The position numbers and the translations under genes are program-made. Of a DNA stretch of 64,000 bases, positions 43,422 to 51,714 are shown piece after piece. How positions within the stretch are numbered: position 1 is the first letter of the stretch; each line of letters begins with the position of its first letter. The stretch covers positions 1 through 64,000 of the forward strand of contig JBCCKF010000009.1 in the NCBI GenBank assembly GCA_039027435.1, read 5' to 3'. The DNA is from CALBPI01 sp039027435. GTDB lineage: Bacteria; Pseudomonadota; Gammaproteobacteria; Steroidobacterales; Woeseiaceae. The notes below the pieces were generated by a model. That model worked only from the letters and a program-made list of their open reading frames with translations, did no database searches and was not told the origin of the DNA.

Positions 43422-44009
43422 ATGACTGACTCAATCTATGCTCCGCCAGAAACCGATGTCGAGGTTGCCGATGTTTCGTCTACCCCGTATTACGTCGTAT
43501 CAGCCAAGAAACTCGTGATCCTTTCGATCATCACGTTCAATATGTACATCGTCTATTGGGCCTATCGTCACTGGGCGCATGTGAAGCGATATTTTCAGGA
43601 AGACGTGTGGCCAGTTCCGCGAGCGCTCTTCATGGTGTTCTTCACCCACAGCCTGTTCGGTCGTATTGATGGCAGCTTGCGGGCAAAGAATATGACTTAC
43701 TCGTGGTCACCGTATTCGCTCGCGACGCTCGTTGTTCTTATCAGTGTTGCGGTCAATATCCTCTCTCGGATTGGAGCGAGATTTGGGGATCCGCTGTGGA
43801 TCGATTTGGTCGCGCTGGGCTCCGTCTTCGTTTTGACCGCACTGTTGGTCCCGGCGCAGCGGGCGGCAAATCTGGCGTCGGATGACCCTGAGGGTGAATC
43901 CAACTCGAACCTTACCGCCGCGAACTGGGCCTGGATTGTGCTCGGAGGCGCGTACTGGGGCGTATCGATGCTCGGCTTGTGGTTCTTGCTCACCCAAGGC
44001 GCAGCGTAA
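43422..44009 (+). CDS. Hypothetical multi-pass membrane protein (DUF4234-like start)
   Basis: A 195-residue protein with about four or five hydrophobic helices. The N-terminal segment YYVVSAKKLVILSIITFNMY followed by YWAYRHW resembles the DUF4234-type start seen in small membrane proteins, but the match is only by eye. ATG 43422 is preferred over a start seven codons upstream. It lies 77 bp upstream of leuS. Function unknown. Confidence 0.6.
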   Translation: MTDSIYAPPETDVEVADVSSTPYYVVSAKKLVILSIITFNMYIVYWAYRHWAHVKRYFQEDVWPVPRALFMVFFTHSLFGRIDGSLRAKNMTYSWSPYSLATLVVLISVAVNILSRIGARFGDPLWIDLVALGSVFVLTALLVPAQRAANLASDDPEGESNSNLTAANWAWIVLGGAYWGVSMLGLWFLLTQGAA

Positions 44010-44086
44010 GCGGGCCTGAACACCATTCACCGGAGCCGCTGATGCCGGTATCCTGCGCGTTTGACCCCTAGATCCGCCGCTAACCC

Positions 44087-46561
44087 ATGAAAGACCAATA
44101 TCATCCCGCGCAGATTGAGCCGGGAGTGCAACAGTACTGGAACGAACACCGCTGTTTCGAAGTTGACGAGATCGACGGTGTCGATCCTTACTACTGCCTG
44201 ACGATGTTCCCCTACCCGAGCGGCAAATTGCACATGGGGCACGTTCGCGTCTTCACGATTTCCGACGTGATTGCGCGCTACCACCGGATGCAGGGCAAGC
44301 ATGTGCTGCAGCCGATGGGTTGGGATGCGTTTGGAATGCCTGCGGAGAATGCGGCCATTAAGAATGGTGTTCCGCCAGCGCAATGGACTTACGCCAATAT
44401 CGAGTACATGCGTGGGCAGATGGATCTGCTGGGTCTCGGATACGATTGGCGGCGCGAGGTGACGACCTGCCGACCGGAGTACTACCGATGGGAGCAGTGG
44501 TTCTTCACCAAGCTGTTTGAGCGCGGACTGGTCTACCGCAAGCAGTCGGTGGTGAACTGGGATCCAGTCGACAATACGGTATTGGCTAACGAGCAGGTGA
44601 TCGACGGGCGCGGCTGGCGGTCAGGTGCGCTCGTCGAGCGTCGCGAGATTCCGCAGTGGTTCATGAAGATCACGGACTACGCCGATGAGTTGCTCGCCGA
44701 TCTCGACAAGCTCGACGGTTGGCCGGAACCGGTCAAGATCATGCAACGTAACTGGATCGGGCGATCCGAAGGTCTGGAGATCGACTTCGCGGTCGATGGC
44801 GATTACGCCGCAGAGCTTGCCGATACCGATGGCGTTTTGCGCGTATTCACCACTCGGCCCGACACGTTGTACGGCGTGACCTACATGGCCGTAGCAGCCG
44901 AGCACCCACTGGCTGAGCGCGCTGCTGCCGCAAACCCGGAGTTGATGCAGTTTATCGCCGAGTGCAAGCAAACGAGCGCCGCTGAGGCGGATATCGAGAC
45001 CCGAGAGAAGCTCGGCATGCCGCTTGGGATCGATGCAATCCATCCGCTCACGGGCGAACCGGTGCCTATCTGGGTCGCCAACTTCGTTCTAATGTCCTAT
45101 GGCACGGGTGCGCTGATGGCTGTGCCTGGGCATGACGAGCGCGACTGGGAGTTTGCGAACAAGTACGGTTTGCCGATTCGTCAGGTCATCGACAGCAACG
45201 ATGAGACGGTCGTCGATGTTTCCAAGGCCGCGTATGTCGAGAAGGGCACGACGGTCAACTCGGGTGAGTACGACGGCCAGGATTTTCCATCGGCGTTTGA
45301 CGCGATTGCGAAAAGCCTGGAGATGTCGGAGCAAGCGGTACGCAAGGTCAATTACCGTCTTCGAGACTGGGGGGTATCCCGACAGCGTTATTGGGGCACG
45401 CCGATTCCGATCATCTACTGCGACAACTGCGGTGCGGTTCCGGTCCCGGAAGCGGACTTGCCGGTGGTATTGCCAGAGGATGTTGTAGTAAGCGGGACAG
45501 GCTCACCGCTGAAAGATATGCCGGAATTCGTCAATTGCACCTGTCCGGTGTGCGGCGATCCTGCACGTCGCGAAACCGATACCTTCGATACGTTCTTTGA
45601 GTCTTCGTGGTATTTCGCTCGCTACGCGTCGCACGATTGTGATGACGCAATGCTTGATGATCGCGCGCATTATTGGCTGCCGGTGAATCAGTACATCGGT
45701 GGCATCGAGCACGCGATTTTGCATCTTTTGTACGCGCGCTTCTTCCAGAAGCTGATGCGTGACCTTGGGCTGTCTCAAGCGGATGAACCGTTCACCAACC
45801 TGCTGACTCAAGGCATGGTGCTGAAAGACGGACGCAAGATGTCAAAGTCGGAAGGCAACACGGTTGATCCACAAGCGCTGATCGATGAGTACGGCGCGGA
45901 CACCGTGCGCCTGTTCATGATGTTCACAGCACCGCCGGAGCAGGCGTTGGAGTGGTCCGATGATGGTGTTGCTGGTGCGTTCCGCTTTTTGCGCAAGTTG
46001 TGGCGCGCGATTCACGGTCATGTCAGCGCATCACTGACGGCGGGCGATCTACCGACAGACTTGAGCGGCGAACAAAAGGCGTTGCGTCGCAAGACTCACG
46101 AGATCATTGCGAAGGTGTCCGATGACGTGGGTCGACGGTACACGTTCAATACGGCGATTGCGGGTGTCATGGAGCTCTTGAACGCCGTGAATGCGTTTGA
46201 GGTTGTCAGCGACGCCGACCAGAGCGTTCGGCAAGAAGCGTTGGAAACGGCCGTGTTGTTGCTCTCTCCGATCGTGCCGCATGTCACGCACGAACTTTGG
46301 TATGCACTCGGCCACACCACCGCTGTGATCGATGAGCGCTGGCCAACAGTGGATGAGCAAGCGCTTGTAAAAGACGAAGTGCAGTTTGTGGTTCAGGTAA
46401 ACGGCAAGCTGCGCGCACGGCTGACCGTGGCGGCGGGTGCCGACCGCGATGCTGTTGAGGCAATGGCGCTTGCCGATCCCAACGTGCAGCAGTTCATCGA
46501 AGGCAAAACGATTCGCAAAGTCATCGTGGTGCCGAACAAGCTTATCAATCTCGTTGTCTGA
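44087..46561 (+). CDS. leuS: Leucyl-tRNA synthetase
   Basis: Class I aminoacyl-tRNA synthetase of 824 residues that charges tRNA-Leu. The HIGH motif appears as HMGH (49-52), and the KMSKS loop is intact at 584-588. The CP1 editing domain lies between them, including the T-rich region FTTRPDTLYGVTY. The length is within the usual bacterial range (about 860). It is followed 2 bp later by lptE, as in most gamma- and betaproteobacteria. Confidence 0.98.
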   Translation: MKDQYHPAQIEPGVQQYWNEHRCFEVDEIDGVDPYYCLTMFPYPSGKLHMGHVRVFTISDVIARYHRMQGKHVLQPMGWDAFGMPAENAAIKNGVPPAQWTYANIEYMRGQMDLLGLGYDWRREVTTCRPEYYRWEQWFFTKLFERGLVYRKQSVVNWDPVDNTVLANEQVIDGRGWRSGALVERREIPQWFMKITDYADELLADLDKLDGWPEPVKIMQRNWIGRSEGLEIDFAVDGDYAAELADTDGVLRVFTTRPDTLYGVTYMAVAAEHPLAERAAAANPELMQFIAECKQTSAAEADIETREKLGMPLGIDAIHPLTGEPVPIWVANFVLMSYGTGALMAVPGHDERDWEFANKYGLPIRQVIDSNDETVVDVSKAAYVEKGTTVNSGEYDGQDFPSAFDAIAKSLEMSEQAVRKVNYRLRDWGVSRQRYWGTPIPIIYCDNCGAVPVPEADLPVVLPEDVVVSGTGSPLKDMPEFVNCTCPVCGDPARRETDTFDTFFESSWYFARYASHDCDDAMLDDRAHYWLPVNQYIGGIEHAILHLLYARFFQKLMRDLGLSQADEPFTNLLTQGMVLKDGRKMSKSEGNTVDPQALIDEYGADTVRLFMMFTAPPEQALEWSDDGVAGAFRFLRKLWRAIHGHVSASLTAGDLPTDLSGEQKALRRKTHEIIAKVSDDVGRRYTFNTAIAGVMELLNAVNAFEVVSDADQSVRQEALETAVLLLSPIVPHVTHELWYALGHTTAVIDERWPTVDEQALVKDEVQFVVQVNGKLRARLTVAAGADRDAVEAMALADPNVQQFIEGKTIRKVIVVPNKLINLVV

Positions 46562-46563
46562 AC

Positions 46564-47040
46564 ATGACGATCTGGCGCAGCGCTGTCTTGGTCTTGGTTG
46601 GTCTGGTCGCCGGCTGCGGTTTCCAGTTGGCAGAGAGACCTTTGTTGGCGCCATCGTTGCAGAGAATCGCGCTTGAGGCAGAGGACACTCGCAGCGATAT
46701 CTACATCGCGCTGGAGCAGGCCTTGATTTCACAAGGTGTCGTGATCGATCGCTCGGCACCTGCGCGTCTGACACTGACAGCCGTGAATACCGGGCAGAGA
46801 GTGCTTTCTGTTTCGGCGAGGAACGTGCCCAGAGAATTTGAGGTGTTCTATACCAGTGGGTTTATCTTGCGGCGCGGGCAAGAGGTATTGATGGAAAGCG
46901 CTCCGCTCACACTGACCCGCGACTACAACTGGTCTGAATTCGAGGTTCTCGGCAAAGTGCAGGAAGAACAAGACTTGCGAGATCTCATTGTCGCCGATCT
47001 GGTCGACGCCATATTGCGCCAGCTAGCGTCGGTACCCTGA
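46564..47040 (+). CDS. lptE: LPS-assembly lipoprotein LptE
   Basis: Outer-membrane lipoprotein that plugs the LptD barrel during lipopolysaccharide assembly. At 158 residues it has a lipobox VAGC (Cys18), followed by the characteristic GFQL, and a small alpha/beta domain. The leuS-lptE order supports the call. In other gammaproteobacteria holA usually follows; here it does not. Confidence 0.9.
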   Translation: MTIWRSAVLVLVGLVAGCGFQLAERPLLAPSLQRIALEAEDTRSDIYIALEQALISQGVVIDRSAPARLTLTAVNTGQRVLSVSARNVPREFEVFYTSGFILRRGQEVLMESAPLTLTRDYNWSEFEVLGKVQEEQDLRDLIVADLVDAILRQLASVP

Positions 47041-47044
47041 ATCC

Positions 47045-47545
47045 ATGTTGAGGGTGCAGGAGTTGATGGGAGACGAGGGGGCAAGCCGTGCACTCCAGGC
47101 GCTTTTTTCTGTCGCGCAACTGCAGTTGTGTGTGCATCCGACAGATACGCTACTGCCAGGCAGTTATTGGGGGGAGTCCGAGGCGGGCATTACGGATCGT
47201 TGCATTCATGTGCGCCCTGACACACCACTGCACTCACTTCTTCACGAAGCGTGTCATGTGCTTTGCGCGGGTGGCGAAAGCCGAGTGGGGTTTGTGGGAG
47301 ATGCAGACGGAGATGACGATGAAGAGTCGGCCGTGTGCCTGATGCAAATTCAGTTAGCAGAGGCGGTACCCGGGGTTGGAGCGTCGAGGTTGTGTGAGGA
47401 TATGGATGCCTGGGGCTACAGCTTTAGGGAAGGGTCTGCGAAGGCGTTCTTGCGTGGCGACGGTGCCGACGCCGCGGCGTGGCTTTCCCAATCGCGTCCA
47501 AAAGCGTGGTCACTGCTGGAGCGTTTCGGCGTCGCGGGCATCTAG
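47045..47545 (+). CDS. Hypothetical protein with HExxH motif
   Basis: A 166-residue soluble protein with H67-E-A-C-H71 (LLHEACHVLCAG), a zinc-peptidase-like motif, and a downstream ESAVCLMQIQ with a possible third ligand Glu94. There is no signal peptide. I do not recognise a family. It sits 4 bp after lptE and overlaps the next gene (TAGTG), in the position where holA is expected. Confidence 0.62.
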   Translation: MLRVQELMGDEGASRALQALFSVAQLQLCVHPTDTLLPGSYWGESEAGITDRCIHVRPDTPLHSLLHEACHVLCAGGESRVGFVGDADGDDDEESAVCLMQIQLAEAVPGVGASRLCEDMDAWGYSFREGSAKAFLRGDGADAAAWLSQSRPKAWSLLERFGVAGI

Positions 47546-48219
47546 TGTTTCGTCAGTACTCCACAATATGGTTGCGCCCGTTGGGCTACATCAGCCTGCT
47601 TGCCGGTCTGTTTGGCCTGATGGTGTGGCTCGAGCTCAAAGGGCCGGGAATGAATCTGCAGGTCATGACCCCTGCATCTCCGGTACTCGGCACGAGCGAG
47701 TACTCCTGGCCTGAGTGCCTCCAGCTATTGTTGCTCGGCGTGATCGCATTGATGGCCGCACATTGCGTGCGTCTTTTGCCGGTACAACGGCCGGTCTCCG
47801 TCTTTCTCCTGGCGATGGCGGGCGCGGCGTTTATCCGCGAGTGCGACTGGTTTCTCGATGTCTATGTCCGCGACCATGTCTGGCAGCTACTGCTGGGGTC
47901 GCTGGTCGTATCAGTTACGGTCTATCTGGTGCGTTCAGGTGCGGAGCTGAGAATCGCCGTATCGCGTGTTCAGACGTCCATCGGTTTCGCGTTGATCGGG
48001 AGTGCGGTGGCAGGACTATTGGTGTTCTCCAACATCATCGGTCACGCGCCGTTGTGGATTGCGCTGTTGGGTGATGATTACTCGCGCGTTGCGAAGCTCG
48101 CAATCGAAGAGCTTTCGGAGTTGTTCTGCTACTGGCTCTGGTTCACTGGCCAGTGCGAATACTGGGTCGATTGTCGACGGCGCTCCGGGTTCGGGCGCAG
48201 CCGACAAAAGACCCGCTAA
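47545..48219 (+). CDS. Hypothetical six-helix membrane protein
   Basis: About 224 residues from GTG 47545, which overlaps the preceding TAG (TAGTG) and fits translational coupling; an upstream ATG at 47479 would overlap the previous gene by 66 bp. About six hydrophobic helices are visible, ending in a basic tail (CRRRSGFGRSRQ). Function unknown. It abuts the photosynthesis cluster: bchP ends 4 bp further on the other strand. Confidence 0.6.
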   Translation: MFRQYSTIWLRPLGYISLLAGLFGLMVWLELKGPGMNLQVMTPASPVLGTSEYSWPECLQLLLLGVIALMAAHCVRLLPVQRPVSVFLLAMAGAAFIRECDWFLDVYVRDHVWQLLLGSLVVSVTVYLVRSGAELRIAVSRVQTSIGFALIGSAVAGLLVFSNIIGHAPLWIALLGDDYSRVAKLAIEELSELFCYWLWFTGQCEYWVDCRRRSGFGRSRQKTR

Positions 48220-48223
48220 ACGA

Positions 48224-49402
48224 TTAGCGTGGCGCCAGCCCCACGAGATGGGCAAGGTCTTTGAAGAAAATTCTCACGTGAGCAACCGGCTTGGCGCGTA
48301 CTAGCTTTTTGTTCATGTAGGCTTCCCAGGTCAGATGCTGAACATCCGGGTCACGGCAAATCTTGACGAACTTCTCGCGCCGCTTGTCGCTGGAGTACCA
48401 GAACTTCTGAAGGATCCCGAGAATAAAGAACACGCGGCCATGCGCTTTGCCGAATCGCTTGCGCGCTTTTCGTAGCGCGCGTGCATCGCCAGTCTCCAGC
48501 GCCTCTGCTACTGACTCAGCTGCCAGTTTGCCGGTGTACATGGCGTAGTAGATGCCTTCTCCGGATGCTGGTGCGACAACTCCCGCGGCGTCGCCAGCGA
48601 CAATCACATCGCGCCCGTTGTCCCACCGCTTCATCGGCTTCAGTGGAATCGGAGCGCCTTCTGTACGGATGGTCTTGGCTTTGGCAAGGCCCGCCCTTTG
48701 TCGCAGTAGTGAAGTCGCGTTGCGTAATGAATAGCCCTGGTGATGCGTGCCCATGCCGACGCTTGAACACTTGCCATGCGGGAATACCCAGCCGTAGAAG
48801 TCGGGCGAAATGTCACCCTGATAATAGACGTCACAACGCTCGGGATCGAAATCACCCTCGCCGGCGGGTGGGGACTCGATGATCTCGTGGTAGGCGAACA
48901 CGTGAGGCACCTTGTCGGCGTTCTTGATGCAGGCTCGTGCTACACGGGAACGCGCGCCGTCAGCGCCGATCACATATCGTGCAGTGACCGTGTGTTGCTC
49001 ACCGGTCTCGTTTTCGGTGAACGTGATTTGAGCGGGTTTGCCTTCTGTGCTTTCGACCCGATCACACTTGCCGTTGATGCGGGTTGCGCCGTTGCGGTGA
49101 GCGCGCTCGCGCAGCCATTCATCGAATGAGCCACGATCGACCATGCCAACCCATCCACCGATATCCATGTCGACCGCTGCACCGGATGGAGAAATCATAC
49201 GCGCGAGCGTGACTTTCGCCTCAAGTTGGCTTTCGGGGATATCGAACTCCCTGACGAGAATCGGCGGGATAGCGCCGCCACAAGGTTTGATGCGGCCTTG
49301 ACGATCCAATAGCAAAACCTTGTGACCTTGCGAAGCGAGTTCATTCGCCGCGGTCGCACCGGTCGGCCCACCCCCGATCACTGCAACGTCATAATCCGTC
49401 AT
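48224..49402 (-). CDS. bchP: Geranylgeranyl diphosphate / bacteriochlorophyll reductase
   Basis: FAD-dependent reductase that saturates the geranylgeranyl tail of bacteriochlorophyll to phytyl. I chose ATG 49402, giving 392 residues (usual 390-400) and starting at the dinucleotide fold (YDVAVIGGGPTGATAANEL). A second FAD motif is GADGARSRVARAC, and the flavin-binding GDAAGVVAPASGEGI is clear. It is the last gene of the reverse arm and lies 13 bp after the PucC-family gene. Confidence 0.95.
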   Translation of the reverse strand: MTDYDVAVIGGGPTGATAANELASQGHKVLLLDRQGRIKPCGGAIPPILVREFDIPESQLEAKVTLARMISPSGAAVDMDIGGWVGMVDRGSFDEWLRERAHRNGATRINGKCDRVESTEGKPAQITFTENETGEQHTVTARYVIGADGARSRVARACIKNADKVPHVFAYHEIIESPPAGEGDFDPERCDVYYQGDISPDFYGWVFPHGKCSSVGMGTHHQGYSLRNATSLLRQRAGLAKAKTIRTEGAPIPLKPMKRWDNGRDVIVAGDAAGVVAPASGEGIYYAMYTGKLAAESVAEALETGDARALRKARKRFGKAHGRVFFILGILQKFWYSSDKRREKFVKICRDPDVQHLTWEAYMNKKLVRAKPVAHVRIFFKDLAHLVGLAPR

Positions 49403-49415
49403 TGGTTGACTCCCG

Positions 49416-50726
49416 TTATCCCGTAGTGATTGCCGCGTGTTCATGCGGCAACTCGTCTGTTGTGCGAATACCCAACGCCAATAGCGCAGCGATGAAGAAA
49501 AGCCCTGCCTGGATTGAGAACACGGCCGCATAAGCGATCATCGTGTCGTTGGCGATCCAGCGCGCTGCGTCGACCATGAGCGTGCCGACTACCGAGCCAG
49601 CGCCCATCGCAATGGCCTGTGCGCTGCCCCAAACGCCCATGCGAATACCTTCCCGTCCAGCAGTGCCCTGGCCCACGAGGTGCATCATGTTGCCGACCGC
49701 CGCGACCGCAAACACGCCGTTCGCAAATCCCAATGCGAACACCGTTGCTACTACCGGCGTAACCGCCATTTCTGTAGGGGCCAATACCAGAGCGACCAGA
49801 CACAACGCGGAGGCAAGGCAGCCGCCTGCAACCCCGGTGCGAAGTGCTCGGATGTTGCGACTGCCTATGATTCCCATCGCGATCATGCCGAGCAGTACGC
49901 CCATGTTTTGCTTTCCGGTCAGGCTGGTGGATTCGGCGGGTGTCATACCGAGGACTGCACCACCGAATGGTTCCAGCATCAGTTCCTGCAATCCGTAGGC
50001 AAACATCGACAAGGCGATGAACAGACCGAAGACTCGGGTCTGTGGCTCGATCATTACTTGCTTTAGCGCCACCATGAACGGTGTTTTGGTTGTGTCGGTC
50101 GGTGCCGATTCGACGACATCGGCGTTGTTGTCTTCGATGCCCCATACCGCGGCGACACTGACAACAAACGCCACCGCGCAAATGCCACCGATGACAGCAA
50201 GCATCCGCAGGGTACTGAACGGTTCGAGCAGTCTTGAAGCCACCTCTGTCGCTACGACGAAGCCAAAGATCATGCAGCTCCATGTGATGCAGGCTGCGGC
50301 GGCACGCCGCTTCGGAACGACTTTCGCAGCGACAAGGACGAGCAACGAGGTGCCGCCCGCGCCAACGCCCGATCCGACGAGCACAAAGGCCAACACGGCG
50401 ACGGCCATGCCCAGGGGCGCGGAAAATGTCATCACCATCGTGCTGAAGGCGGCGAGTGTGGCGCCAACGGCGAGCACGAACATGCCGCCGATAATCCAGG
50501 TGGTTCGTCGTCCACCGGAATCTGAACCATGCCCAAAGTGTGGGCGCAGCATCTGCATCGCGTAATGTACAGCGAGGAGCCCACCTGCAAACGCGGCGGG
50601 CAACGCAAGCTCAACGACGATGACCCGATTAATGATGGAGGTCATCAGCACAAACATTGCGCCAAGGCACATCTGGACAGTGCCCAGCCGGAAAATACCA
50701 GCCCAGGAGAGCCCTGGGAGTCTCAT
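49416..50726 (-). CDS. PucC/LhaA-family MFS transporter (Bch2/ORF428 position)
   Basis: A 436-residue 12-helix membrane protein of the PUCC family, related to LhaA and PucC. ATG 50726 overlaps the bchG stop by ATGA. In Rhodobacter the gene between bchG and bchP is the PucC-like ORF428 (bch2), which fits position and similarity. Family-typical segments include ALPAAFAGGLLAVHYAMQML and LMLEPFGGAVLGM, and a related LLEPYGAEILGM is seen in LhaA in this window. It is proposed to help deliver bacteriochlorophyll to light-harvesting complexes. Confidence 0.9.
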   Translation of the reverse strand: MRLPGLSWAGIFRLGTVQMCLGAMFVLMTSIINRVIVVELALPAAFAGGLLAVHYAMQMLRPHFGHGSDSGGRRTTWIIGGMFVLAVGATLAAFSTMVMTFSAPLGMAVAVLAFVLVGSGVGAGGTSLLVLVAAKVVPKRRAAAACITWSCMIFGFVVATEVASRLLEPFSTLRMLAVIGGICAVAFVVSVAAVWGIEDNNADVVESAPTDTTKTPFMVALKQVMIEPQTRVFGLFIALSMFAYGLQELMLEPFGGAVLGMTPAESTSLTGKQNMGVLLGMIAMGIIGSRNIRALRTGVAGGCLASALCLVALVLAPTEMAVTPVVATVFALGFANGVFAVAAVGNMMHLVGQGTAGREGIRMGVWGSAQAIAMGAGSVVGTLMVDAARWIANDTMIAYAAVFSIQAGLFFIAALLALGIRTTDELPHEHAAITTG

Positions 50727-51622
50727 GACAGCCCGCGCATAGCGATCGCCGACACCATCATGCCGCTGACGTAAAGTGCGACCCCTGTGGCGTTGTACCA
50801 CGGTGCGTGGCGCTCCGGATCTGACAACAATCGAGGCATCAGCGCGATCTGCACTAAGGAAACCGTCGCAACGGCGCCGGCGAAATAGGGCGTTCCCCAA
50901 GACCAGAGTAAGCCTGCAACAATGAACTGCGGCACGACCATTACAAGGCAGGCAAAGCGGGCTGCGGTGTCGGGGCCCAACTGAACCGGTAATGAGCGAA
51001 TACCCATAGCGCGATCGCCATCGAGCGCTTTGAAATCGTTTAGCGTCATGATGCCGTGGGCGCCGACGCTATAGAGCAGAGCCAGCAAGATGATCTCTGT
51101 TCTCGGCAGTCCACCGCTCATAACCGCTGCCGCCGTGAACCAGGGAAGCCCCTCGTAGCAGAGCCCGACCGCGCTGTTGCCGAACCAGCCGTTGCGCTTT
51201 AGTCGAAAAGGCGGTGCGCTGTAGGCCCAGGCTAGTGCGAGCCCCAATGCCGATGCCAGAAAAACCCAGAACCCCAGCATGGCGGCCAGGATCATAGAGA
51301 GCCCAGACCACCCGATCGCCAGAATCCAGCCGACGCGTTCTGACACGCGACCCGAGGGTAGCGGTCGATGTGGTTCATTGATCGCATCGACGTGACGATC
51401 GAACCAGTCATTGACGACCTGGCTGGTGCCGCAAAGAAACGGGCCCGCGAGCAATACGCCACCGATGAGGAAGGGCAGTCGAGTCTCGACGGCGATGCCG
51501 GAAGCGACAACCCCACACGCGAACGCCCACATTGGCGGAAACCAGGTAACCGGCTTCAGCAACTCCAAAATGGAGAGCCAGTAAGGCGCCCCCTGCAGAC
51601 TGACAACTCTTGACTCGGGCAT
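50723..51622 (-). CDS. bchG: Bacteriochlorophyll synthase
   Basis: UbiA-family prenyltransferase that esterifies bacteriochlorophyllide with geranylgeranyl or phytyl diphosphate. A 299-residue membrane protein. The first Asp-rich motif NDWFDRHVDAINEP and the second DFKALDGDRAMGIRSLPVQLG are typical. A perfect TGT-N12-ACA PpsR-type site lies 56-73 bp upstream of its start, so it may have its own promoter apart from ppsR. Confidence 0.95.
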   Translation of the reverse strand: MPESRVVSLQGAPYWLSILELLKPVTWFPPMWAFACGVVASGIAVETRLPFLIGGVLLAGPFLCGTSQVVNDWFDRHVDAINEPHRPLPSGRVSERVGWILAIGWSGLSMILAAMLGFWVFLASALGLALAWAYSAPPFRLKRNGWFGNSAVGLCYEGLPWFTAAAVMSGGLPRTEIILLALLYSVGAHGIMTLNDFKALDGDRAMGIRSLPVQLGPDTAARFACLVMVVPQFIVAGLLWSWGTPYFAGAVATVSLVQIALMPRLLSDPERHAPWYNATGVALYVSGMMVSAIAMRGLS

Positions 51623-51677
51623 ATTCGTTCAAGGTATACCCACGCCCGCAAAGCGTCAATCAAAAATGACACTTAGC

Positions 51678-51695
51678 TGTCAAAAAAACTAGACA
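51678..51695. promoter_or_regulatory. Candidate PpsR/CrtJ operator upstream of bchG
   Basis: TGT (51678-51680), 12 bases, ACA (51693-51695) match the PpsR/CrtJ consensus exactly. On the reverse strand the site contains TTGACA at 51683-51678, a consensus -35 hexamer for bchG, although the -10 (ATTGAC 17 bp on) is poor. A second dyad, TGACA-N6-TGTCA, overlaps it at 51667-51682. The region is the 92 bp between ppsR and bchG. Confidence 0.6.
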
Positions 51696-51714
51696 AAAAG
51701 GGGTTTCGTCGAGA

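Noticed and set aside
46049..46774. 241-residue reverse open frame at the leuS/lptE end
   Set aside because: It is antisense to leuS and lptE, Arg/His-rich and without any family resemblance.
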